Source of the DNA: an uncultured Lachnospiraceae bacterium
GTDB taxonomy: Bacteria > Bacillota > Clostridia > Lachnospirales > Lachnospiraceae
Assembly: GCA_910585555.1 (NCBI GenBank)
Contig: CAJUFU010000005.1
Coordinates: 45,021 to 51,156, forward strand
DNA: 6,136 nt
Direction: 5' to 3'
Shown: positions 1 to 5,643 of the stretch, one piece after another
Numbering within the stretch: the stretch's first letter is position 1
How the letters are laid out: each line of letters starts with the position of its first letter
Program-made: the position numbers and the translations under genes
The notes under the pieces: model-generated
What the model was told of the DNA's origin: nothing
The model's input: the letters and a program-made list of their open reading frames with translations, nothing else
The model's database searches: none

Positions 1-65
1 CGTTCACGGGCTTCGCCCTATCAAAATACAATCTGTCAAAATTGTCAGCAAGCTGTCATTTTGTC
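1..65. repeat. 125-bp-period direct repeat, copy 1
   Basis: This 65 bp block recurs at 126-190 with a single mismatch (t at 56, a at 181). It starts at the window edge, so the repeat may extend further left. It contains the short palindrome gggcttcgccc (8-18) and a near-palindrome around cagcaagctg (45-54). The ORFs crossing it are in different frames in the two copies, because 125 is not a multiple of three, so the conservation is at DNA or RNA level and not of protein. I do not recognise it as a named element. Confidence 0.85.
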
Positions 66-125
66 TTTGCACTTTCGCTTTCTCCTGTTCTCCGCAGTGC
101 CACTCGAAATGCCTCCGGCTTTTCT

Positions 126-190
126 CGTTCACGGGCTTCGCCCTATCAAAATACAATCTGTCAAAATTGTCAGCAAGCTGACATTTTGTC
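126..190. repeat. 125-bp-period direct repeat, copy 2
   Basis: Second copy of the 65 bp repeat, identical to 1-65 except at position 181. The substitution makes the dyad tgtcagc-aa-gctgaca perfect here, whereas copy 1 has one mismatched pair. The copy ends 20 bp from the stop codon of the minus-strand glycosyltransferase. The 60 bp between the copies (66-125) contains another small palindrome (gcc-tcc-ggc, 111-119). A 9 bp inverted repeat, gcagtgcca (94-102) and tggcactgc (202-210), brackets this copy. An intergenic interspersed element is plausible but not shown. Confidence 0.85.
162..188 (-). terminator. Possible terminator hairpin downstream of the glycosyltransferase
   Basis: The inverted repeat has arms tgtcagc and gctgaca, flanked by caaaa on one side and ttttg on the other, which pair apart from a single bulged base. 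Read on the minus strand it is a 7 bp stem followed by a T-rich stretch, about 25 nt after the glycosyltransferase stop codon, so it could act as an intrinsic terminator, possibly in both directions. The GC content of the stem is modest and the loop is tight. It is also part of a repeat, so its function may be something else. Confidence 0.4.
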
Positions 191-210
191 ATCTTGCATT
201 TTGGCACTGC

Positions 211-1296
211 TCATTGCCTGCGTGCAATCTGTTCATTTTGGCGGTGTAGGATTGGGTCTTCGTATTTGTCCATGAAGTCCTCTCCCAGGAATACGATTTC
301 CTTGGCGAACTTAATGCCGTTAGGAACCGTGAACACGGATACCACTCTCTCGAAGGAAAGGTCCGGAATATAATTTAAGATCTCCATAGGGAATCTGCCG
401 TTTAGCACAATATGCTGGGGAAATTCCTTTTGATAATCCAGTACATCCCTGGGATGGGGTTTGATTAGAATCTGCGCAGGTTTGCCGTCAATAACACCAT
501 ACTCTTCCATAATATCTGCAAAAATCTGCCTGCGTACTTTCAAATCACACAGGGGCTCAGACAACACCAGAACCTTCTGACGTGCCCCCTGATTAAGCTG
601 CCCAATCAGGCCGTCCAAATCTTCGATAAACAAGCGCACCAAAATATCCTTATCCTCTTCGGTCAGCCTCTCTACCAGTTTCGCTCTGGGCACCTCTTTA
701 TATTTCTTACAAGGATATGTCAGTACGCTGATATCATTCACTTCCATATCCATGCAATATTTTCCATAACCATTCTGTATAAAAATCAAATTCTGCGCCG
801 CCAAGAAAGCTTTCAGTCCAAAATGCCCTCTGTTGTCATAGCGCGCCGTGTCATAGTACTGGATACAATTCAGCCCATCCTCCACCGCATGATAATGGAT
901 TTTCTTATAACTCAGATAATACCCTATGGGGTCGGAATCGCAAAAAACATAGATATCCTTATACTGTTTAAAGTCCACCGGCACATAGGGCTCCTGCAGC
1001 TTCCCAAGGAGCTTGGTGTACTTGATTCTGGCAAGCATATTAACCACAAGATTTCCCCGGTCTGTATGGTATTTTTTAAGTTCCGGAAAGAACACGTCCT
1101 CCTTTTCATCAAACAGCACCACTTCCTCAAAGAGAGGACAATTTCCGGCCCGCTCTCCCAGGTTTCCGAAAGGGTTTGACATGGTGCTTAGCACAAGGGT
1201 TGCATGTCCCTGTCTCTCCTTAGGCAGGGCAAGTTCCTTAAGGCAGGCCACATACACATGATAAAAAGTATGGCACACATAAATTCTGTCTTTCAT
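211..1296 (-). CDS. Sialyltransferase-like glycosyltransferase, candidate pseudaminyltransferase
   Basis: A 361-residue protein resembling the bacterial sialyltransferase group (GT52 and related polysialyltransferase-like families), which transfer a CMP-activated nonulosonic acid to a glycan. Seen in the sequence: an N-terminus of the form IYVCHTFYHVYVA (5-17), the acidic EDG motif at 139-141 (D/E-D/E-G, linked to the catalytic base), the HP motif in KPHPRD at 279-284, RFPMEIL at 301-307, and a Ser/Thr segment SVFT at 320-323. No signal peptide or membrane segment is evident, so it probably acts in the cytoplasm or at the inner membrane face. The start has a GGAGGG site a few bases upstream and the N-terminal motif begins at once. 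It is transcribed divergently from the decarboxylase. Because pseI and pseF lie nearby, CMP-pseudaminic acid is the likeliest donor; this is inferred from context. The acceptor is unknown, with flagellin or a surface polysaccharide possible. Confidence 0.75.
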   Translation of the reverse strand: MKDRIYVCHTFYHVYVACLKELALPKERQGHATLVLSTMSNPFGNLGERAGNCPLFEEVVLFDEKEDVFFPELKKYHTDRGNLVVNMLARIKYTKLLGKLQEPYVPVDFKQYKDIYVFCDSDPIGYYLSYKKIHYHAVEDGLNCIQYYDTARYDNRGHFGLKAFLAAQNLIFIQNGYGKYCMDMEVNDISVLTYPCKKYKEVPRAKLVERLTEEDKDILVRLFIEDLDGLIGQLNQGARQKVLVLSEPLCDLKVRRQIFADIMEEYGVIDGKPAQILIKPHPRDVLDYQKEFPQHIVLNGRFPMEILNYIPDLSFERVVSVFTVPNGIKFAKEIVFLGEDFMDKYEDPILHRQNEQIARRQ

Positions 1297-1328
1297 TTTC
1301 CCTCCATTCCGAAGCTTTCTATGCCGGC

Positions 1329-1359
1329 TGCATAAATTGCTCTTGAGCGAATTGATGCA
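1329..1359. other. Long imperfect stem-loop in the glycosyltransferase leader
   Basis: The arms tgcataaattgctc (1329-1342) and gagcgaattgatgca (1345-1359) are inverted repeats with one mismatch and one extra base, separated by tt. If the promoter at 1396-1424 is used, this lies in the roughly 90 nt 5' leader of the glycosyltransferase mRNA, between the start site and the ribosome binding site. No T-tract follows it on the minus strand, so it does not look like an intrinsic terminator. It could be an RNA-stability hairpin, a protein-binding leader element or a DNA operator dyad. Confidence 0.55.
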
Positions 1360-1395
1360 ATCTTTCCACTGATAGCAGATTCAAGTTTTTTATTT

Positions 1396-1424
1396 ATTAT
1401 AATATACCCCTTCATAATTGTAAA
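1396..1424 (-). promoter_or_regulatory. Sigma-A-type promoter for the glycosyltransferase
   Basis: On the minus strand TTTACA (1419-1424) and TATAAT (1396-1401) are separated by exactly 17 bp, a near-consensus housekeeping promoter. Transcription would begin near 1388-1390 and give a leader of about 90 nt before the ATG at 1296. It lies inside a spurious 65-codon ORF, which argues against that ORF being translated from this transcript. Confidence 0.75.
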
Positions 1425-1441
1425 ACTTTCTAACGCCTCCC

Positions 1442-1470
1442 TTGTCACTCTTTTCAAAATAGAGTAAGAT
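1442..1470 (+). promoter_or_regulatory. Candidate promoter for the decarboxylase / ATP-grasp operon
   Basis: TTGTCA (1442-1447) and TAAGAT (1465-1470) are spaced 17 bp apart, about 55 bp before the decarboxylase ATG. The -35 box matches consensus at five of six positions and the -10 box at four of six, so this is weaker than the divergent promoter. The two -35 boxes lie back to back, 17 bp apart. A second AT-rich patch, catatataac (1488-1497), could also serve as a -10 but has no good -35 box. Confidence 0.45.
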
Positions 1471-1524
1471 GAAACCAGTGCTTCGGACATATATAACTGA
1501 TTTTATAGAGAAAGGCTGATTCCT

Positions 1525-2742
1525 ATGACCTCACAGATACCGACTCCCTACTTCGTGATAGATGAGCCTGTGTTGCAGCGTTACTATAACATGCTCACAG
1601 ATTCTTTGACCCAAAACTGGCCCAACTATCTGGTGGGCTACTCTTTCAAAACCAATTCCCTTCCCTGGTTAGTCTCCTTTGTAAAAAGAAACGGCGCCTA
1701 TGCGGAGGTGGTCTCGGAGGATGAATACCTTTTAGCCCGCTATCTTGGTTTTACAGAGAGTGAAATTATATATAACGGTCCCTATAAGAGCCAGAAATCT
1801 TTCTGCGGCGTCCTGCTTGCAGGGGGCTATGTAAATCTGGATTCCCGTCAGGAACTGTTTTGGTTGACCGAATTAGTCAATTCTTTTCCGGACAAGACTT
1901 TTAAGGTGGGCATCCGGGCTAATTTCAATCTGGAAAAAATGTGTCCTGGCGAGACCACCATGGGCGAGACCAGCGGACGGTTTGGCTTCTGCTATGAAAC
2001 GGGACGGTTTGCCGAAGCAGTCGAAGCCATCCGCGCTCTGCCCAACGTACAGATTGCGGGACTGCATCTTCATTCCAGCAGTAAATCACGCAGTGTCAAT
2101 GTTTTCTGTGCGATTGCGAAGATGGCCTGCCGGCTGCAGGAAGAATTTGACTTTTCCCTAGAATATGTGGACCTGGGAGGGGGGTACTGCGGCGGTATGG
2201 AGGGACGGCCAGAATACCCTGACTATTTCCCGGCAGTCGCAAATATACTGCGCGGATGTTTTTCCCCGGAGCAGACGAAGCTGATTGTGGAACCCGGCAT
2301 TTCTTTGATTTCCAAATGTACCACATTTGTGACCAGCGTGTTTGACACCCGGGATATCAAGGGAAGCCGCTATTTAATGACGGACGGCAGCCGTTTTAAC
2401 ATCGATCCTACTATGATTAAAAATTCCCACCTCTTTCATATAGAATATAACCCTGACTATACCCAAAACCGTCCTCTTCTGGAAAGTCAGATTGTCAGCG
2501 GCTTTACCTGCATGGAGGTGGATCGCCTTTTCACATACAAAGAGCATCCGGAGCTGGTGCCCGGCGACCGTATTATCTATGAAAATGTGGGCGGTTATAC
2601 CATGAGCCTAAATCCGCTCTTTATTCAGTATTTTCCGGCCGTCTATGTACAAAACAAAGATGAAATGAAGATGGTACGCCGAAAATGGACGCCCGAAGAT
2701 TATGTGCAGGGAAGTATCCTGCATGATACCCTGACATCATAA
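1525..2742 (+). CDS. Fold-type III PLP-dependent amino acid decarboxylase (DapDC/ODC-like)
   Basis: A 405-residue enzyme of the diaminopimelate/ornithine decarboxylase family: an N-terminal alanine-racemase-type barrel binding pyridoxal phosphate and a C-terminal beta domain. Visible motifs: the PLP lysine in YSFKTN (Lys42), SGRFGF (150-155), HLHSSS (181-186, equivalent to HxHIGS), the glycine loop DLGGG (216-220), EPG (256-258), the C-terminal catalytic cysteine in GFTCMEVDRL (Cys329), and the tyrosine of GGYTMS (Tyr358). It is expected to remove CO2 from an amino acid or an amino-acid conjugate. It departs from true LysA: EPG is followed by Ile instead of the usual Arg, and the segment corresponding to the substrate-binding RPALY of LysA reads IDPTM (293-297), so diaminopimelate is unlikely to be the substrate. 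A good Shine-Dalgarno site (gagaaagg) lies 9 bp before the ATG. It is the first gene of a probable operon with the ATP-grasp gene 30 bp downstream. Confidence 0.85.
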   Translation: MTSQIPTPYFVIDEPVLQRYYNMLTDSLTQNWPNYLVGYSFKTNSLPWLVSFVKRNGAYAEVVSEDEYLLARYLGFTESEIIYNGPYKSQKSFCGVLLAGGYVNLDSRQELFWLTELVNSFPDKTFKVGIRANFNLEKMCPGETTMGETSGRFGFCYETGRFAEAVEAIRALPNVQIAGLHLHSSSKSRSVNVFCAIAKMACRLQEEFDFSLEYVDLGGGYCGGMEGRPEYPDYFPAVANILRGCFSPEQTKLIVEPGISLISKCTTFVTSVFDTRDIKGSRYLMTDGSRFNIDPTMIKNSHLFHIEYNPDYTQNRPLLESQIVSGFTCMEVDRLFTYKEHPELVPGDRIIYENVGGYTMSLNPLFIQYFPAVYVQNKDEMKMVRRKWTPEDYVQGSILHDTLTS

Positions 2743-2772
2743 AATTGTTATCCGGGAAGGAAGGAATGAACG

Positions 2773-3750
2773 ATGCATATCCTAATTCTAAGCTGCGGCA
2801 CCAGAAATCTGCTGGTGCGTTACTTTAAAGAAGCCGACAGCGGATTTGATAAGATTGTGGGCACAGACTGTAGTCCTTATGCACCTGCGCTGTATGAGAC
2901 AGACGCCCACTATCTGGTGCCCCCCATGACTGCGCCTGATTATTTAGACACGATACTGAATATCTGCCATAAAGAATCTATCGATGCTGTCCTTCCTTTG
3001 CAGGAAGATGAGCTGGCACTGATCGCATCCCACCGTAACCTGTTTACCGATCTGGGCGTAACCCCCGTTGTGTCCTCCCTGTCCGCCGTGGAACTATGCC
3101 GCGATAAATATGCCTTTTATAATCATTTAATAAATCATAAACTGCCGGCCCTCACCAGCTGTAACAGTTTCCATGCCTTTTTAGACGAAAAAGAAGCCGG
3201 GCATATGAATCTTCCGGTATTTCTAAAGCCCACAAGAGGCTGCGGCAGTATCGGCATCCAAAAGGTGGAACACTTGGAACTCTTAGAAGCCCTCTGTAAA
3301 TTTGCCGACGAAGAATATATCATCCAGACACTGGCCCAGGGAGAAGAATTTGGTGCGGATATTTACGTGGATATGATTACCCACAAACCCGTTTCCCTGT
3401 TCGTTAAGAAGAAACTGCGGATGCGCGCCGGAGAAACGGAAAAATCCATTTCGTTCCGGGATGAAACCCTGTTTGGGCTGATACTGGATACCATAGCAAC
3501 CCTGGAGTTATCCGGGCCTGTGGATATGGATATCTTCCAGGTAAACGGAAACTACTATATTTCCGAAATCAACCCCCGCTTCGGCGGCGGCTATCCCCAT
3601 GCCCATCGCTGCGGAATCCATTTCCCCCGGTTTATTGCCAACAATCTTATGGGAAAAGAAAATACAGACACCATCGGCTCTTACGAGGATGGTATCTGTA
3701 TGCTGAAATATACGGATTTAATGATTACTCCCCCAACATATCCCAGGTAA
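2773..3750 (+). CDS. ATP-grasp ligase, carbamoyl-phosphate-synthase-like
   Basis: A 325-residue ATP-grasp protein. It has an N-terminal pre-ATP-grasp Rossmann-like part (ILILSCGTRNLL, 3-14, and AVLPLQEDEL, 72-81), then the ATP-grasp fold with the nucleotide lysine and glycine-rich loop FLKPTRGCGSIGI (150-162), the hinge and ATP-contact stretch EYIIQTLAQGEEFGADIY (181-198), and the metal-binding segment DMDIFQ with EINPRFGGGYP (251-256, 265-275; Asp253, Glu265 and Asn267 are likely Mg ligands). Such enzymes activate a carboxylate as an acyl-phosphate and join it to an amine or other nucleophile; the substrates cannot be read from the sequence. AGGAAGG lies 8 bp before the ATG, which fixes the start. 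The gene follows the decarboxylase by 30 bp, so the two probably act in one pathway. Its last 26 bp overlap the 3' end of pseI on the opposite strand. Confidence 0.85.
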   Translation: MHILILSCGTRNLLVRYFKEADSGFDKIVGTDCSPYAPALYETDAHYLVPPMTAPDYLDTILNICHKESIDAVLPLQEDELALIASHRNLFTDLGVTPVVSSLSAVELCRDKYAFYNHLINHKLPALTSCNSFHAFLDEKEAGHMNLPVFLKPTRGCGSIGIQKVEHLELLEALCKFADEEYIIQTLAQGEEFGADIYVDMITHKPVSLFVKKKLRMRAGETEKSISFRDETLFGLILDTIATLELSGPVDMDIFQVNGNYYISEINPRFGGGYPHAHRCGIHFPRFIANNLMGKENTDTIGSYEDGICMLKYTDLMITPPTYPR

Positions 3751-4777
3751 GCGGCGTGCCCTTCTCCACATCCCGGACCGCCGTCCGGCCCATAACTTCT
3801 TCGTAATGCATGGTATGAAGTCCTGCATGAGGGCGGATAGAACGCACATTGTCCGGGGTGATTTTTTCACCCGCCCTAATATCCTTTACCACAAAGAGGG
3901 AGCGGGACCCGCTGTGTTCCTGTTCCTGTTTTTTCGTCAATTCGTACTCCGACTTCCCAAGAGCTTTCTCCACAATTCTGATATGGTCTACCATTTCTTT
4001 AAATTCCTGCGGCTCCATGGAAAAAGCCCCGTCAGGTCCGCCGTCTGCACGGCGCAGTGTCAGATGTTTCTCCACCATTTTAACTCCCAAGGGAATTGAC
4101 GCCACCGGCACCACACTGCCCATAGAATGGTCTGAAAGCCCTACCAGACAATCATAAGTCTTTGCCAGCGTGGGAATCATATTCAAATGAATCTCTTCAT
4201 AGGGAGTAGGGTAGGCCGATACACATTTTAAAAGTATAATCTCTTCATTGCCCTCTTCCCGGCAGACCTGGAGCGCTCTCTCAATATCCTCCCCATGGGC
4301 CACTCCCGTAGCAAAAATCACAGGCTTATGCATCGCCGCCGCCTTACGTATCAGTGGAATATCATTGATCTCGTAGGAGGCAATCTTGTAGGCCGGCATC
4401 TTATGTTTCTCCATAAAGTCCACCGCAGCATGATCAAACGGTGAAGAAAAGCACAATAATCCCAGACTCTCCGCCACTTCCTGCAGTTTCGGCTGCCATT
4501 CCCACGGGGTGCAGGCCTCCTGATAAAGCTGATACTCCGTCATGCCGTCCCACAGACCGCCGTGAATCTGAAAATATTCTTTATCACAGTCCACAGACAA
4601 GCTGTCGGCCGTGTAAGTCTGCAGCTTAATGGCATCCGCTCCCGCTTCCTTGGCCGCATGAATGATTTCCACCGCCCTTCCATAATCATGGAGATGATTT
4701 CCCGACATCTCCGCCACGCAAAAACAGGGGTGCGACGGTCCAAGTATTCTGTCGCCTATTTTTATTTCTTTTTTCAT
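3725..4777 (-). CDS. pseI: Pseudaminic acid synthase
   Basis: A 350-residue synthase of the NeuB family, the usual length. It condenses 2,4-diacetamido-2,4,6-trideoxy-L-altrose with phosphoenolpyruvate to form pseudaminic acid in the cytoplasm. An NeuB barrel occupies about residues 15-275: AEMSGNH (22-28), DAIKLQTYTADSL (48-60), FSSPFD (110-115), YKIASYEIND (130-139), and the metal histidines in SDHS (His217) and EKHL (His238). A C-terminal SAF/antifreeze-like domain follows (about 290-350) with SIRPHAGLHT (313-322). Features typical of PseI and not of sialic acid NeuB are IHGGLWDGMTEYQLYQEACTP (71-91, with GGLWD and TP as the key residues) and the SIRPHAGL form of the SAF arginine motif. 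The ATG has GGAG 8 bp upstream. It follows pseF by 45 bp on the same strand, with no promoter or terminator evident between them. Its 3' end overlaps the convergent ATP-grasp gene. Confidence 0.92.
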   Translation of the reverse strand: MKKEIKIGDRILGPSHPCFCVAEMSGNHLHDYGRAVEIIHAAKEAGADAIKLQTYTADSLSVDCDKEYFQIHGGLWDGMTEYQLYQEACTPWEWQPKLQEVAESLGLLCFSSPFDHAAVDFMEKHKMPAYKIASYEINDIPLIRKAAAMHKPVIFATGVAHGEDIERALQVCREEGNEEIILLKCVSAYPTPYEEIHLNMIPTLAKTYDCLVGLSDHSMGSVVPVASIPLGVKMVEKHLTLRRADGGPDGAFSMEPQEFKEMVDHIRIVEKALGKSEYELTKKQEQEHSGSRSLFVVKDIRAGEKITPDNVRSIRPHAGLHTMHYEEVMGRTAVRDVEKGTPLTWDMLGE

Positions 4778-4822
4778 AATCTTATCTCCATATCCTCACC
4801 TGGACAAGCCAGAACCAAAGCT

Positions 4823-5527
4823 TCATCTATCAAATGATTTTTTCATAATCATCTGCTGGTACTTTAATTCCGCAATTGCCCAGTCGTCCTGATTATCAAT
4901 ATCCTGCACTTCCATTTCGCTCATGATCATGGGCAGCATACGGGAAAGGTCCGTTGTTCTATACTGCAAAAAGGGCGCCGTCCGGCAGCAATAAAACTGA
5001 CCGCAGTCATGGTAATAAGGTTCCAAATCCTGAGATCTCGTCCTGGCATGTTCCGGCCATTTCATCCGCAGCTCTCCCGCGTCATTGATCACCATACAGC
5101 GCTGGGGCGGAAAAGAAAAAGCCACTACCGGCATCACAGAATCAGCCTTTTCTAAGAGCTTCATTGCCATCTTTAGCTTTTGCGCCGTCACAAAAGGTGC
5201 CGTTGGATAGAGACAGCAAAAAGAGTCAAATTCCCTGCCCTGCTCCTGATATGCCTTAAGCACCTCCAAAAGCACATCGTCTGTGGAAGCATAATCCCCT
5301 GCGCTTTCACTGCTTCGCATAAAAGGCACCTTTGCCCCATATTCACATGCAATCCGCGCAATCTCCGCATCCTCCGTAGATACCATGACCTCTTCAAACA
5401 AACCTGACGTTAACGCTGCCTCAATGGAGTATGCTATGATTGGCTTTCCACAAAATGCCTTTATATTTTTACGCGGGATTCTTTTGCTGCCGCCCCGGGC
5501 TGTAATAATCGCTATGGATGCACTCAT
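4823..5527 (-). CDS. pseF: CMP-pseudaminic acid synthetase (pseudaminic acid cytidylyltransferase)
   Basis: A 234-residue cytidylyltransferase that activates pseudaminic acid with CTP to give CMP-pseudaminic acid, the donor for glycosyltransferases. Seen in the sequence: the nucleotide-binding signature ARGGSKRIPRKN (10-21), KPIIAYSIEAAL (28-39), VSTEDAEIA (49-57), YPTAPF (107-112), and the metal aspartates in VQDIDNQDDW (Asp209 and Asp211). The stretch FPPQRCM (139-145) followed by TRSQDLEPYYHDCGQFY (163-179) is characteristic of PseF and separates it from sialic acid NeuA. The length is normal for the family. The start is supported by AAGGAA about 10 bp upstream and by the immediate onset of the nucleotide-binding strand. 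A strong promoter lies just upstream, so pseF is the first gene of a pseF-pseI operon. Confidence 0.93.
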   Translation of the reverse strand: MSASIAIITARGGSKRIPRKNIKAFCGKPIIAYSIEAALTSGLFEEVMVSTEDAEIARIACEYGAKVPFMRSSESAGDYASTDDVLLEVLKAYQEQGREFDSFCCLYPTAPFVTAQKLKMAMKLLEKADSVMPVVAFSFPPQRCMVINDAGELRMKWPEHARTRSQDLEPYYHDCGQFYCCRTAPFLQYRTTDLSRMLPMIMSEMEVQDIDNQDDWAIAELKYQQMIMKKSFDR

Positions 5528-5561
5528 GAAATGTCTATTCCTTTCCGTTTTCTTTTACCAC

Positions 5562-5590
5562 ATTATACTCTGAGATGCTTGCTTTTTCAA
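5562..5590 (-). promoter_or_regulatory. Sigma-A-type promoter for pseF-pseI
   Basis: On the minus strand TTGAAA (5585-5590) and a perfect TATAAT (5562-5567) are separated by 17 bp. Transcription would start near 5555, about 28 nt before the pseF ATG, just ahead of the ribosome binding site. It sits between the upstream terminator and pseF, which makes pseF-pseI an independent transcription unit with constitutive-type promoter boxes. No sigma-28 (flagellar) boxes were seen. Confidence 0.8.
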
Positions 5591-5603
5591 TCATCTCCAT
5601 AAC

Positions 5604-5643
5604 AGAGTAAGAAGCGGCAATTTCCCGCCGCTTCTCCTACTCT
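5604..5643 (-). terminator. Hairpin terminator of the coiled-coil gene
   Basis: A perfect 9 bp GC-rich stem (agaagcggc 5610-5618 with gccgcttct 5627-5635, 8 nt loop) is extended by a further 6 bp (agagta 5604-5609 with tactct 5638-5643) across a two-base bulge. It begins at the stop codon of the upstream minus-strand gene and ends just before the pseF promoter. The tail on the minus strand is only moderately T-rich (the stem ends TTCT, then TACTCTGTT), so termination may be incomplete. Confidence 0.65.

Noticed and set aside
1..190. CRISPR-like array
   Set aside because: Only two repeats of 65 bp with a 60 bp spacer and no cas genes; the repeat and spacer sizes are wrong.
4..207. ORFs across the left-edge repeats
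   Set aside because: The two repeat copies are read in different frames, so the repeat is not conserved as protein.
1293..1490. A 65-codon minus-strand ORF overlapping the glycosyltransferase start by ATGA
   Set aside because: A near-consensus promoter and a stem-loop lie inside it, no ribosome binding site in front of its ATG stands out, and its peptide resembles nothing I know. The stop/start overlap is probably chance.
1525..2742. Housekeeping lysA (diaminopimelate decarboxylase)
   Set aside because: The EPGR arginine and the RPALY segment are not conserved, HIGS is replaced by HSSS, and the neighbours are not lysine biosynthesis genes.
3806..4157. Plus-strand ORFs opposite pseI
   Set aside because: They are shadows on the opposite strand of a well-supported gene, with no ribosome binding site or recognisable family.
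3725..5527. Sialic acid genes neuB and neuA
   Set aside because: GGLWD and SIRPHAGL in the synthase, and FPPQR plus TRSQDLEPYYHDCGQFY in the cytidylyltransferase, are the pseudaminic acid (PseI/PseF) versions of these families.
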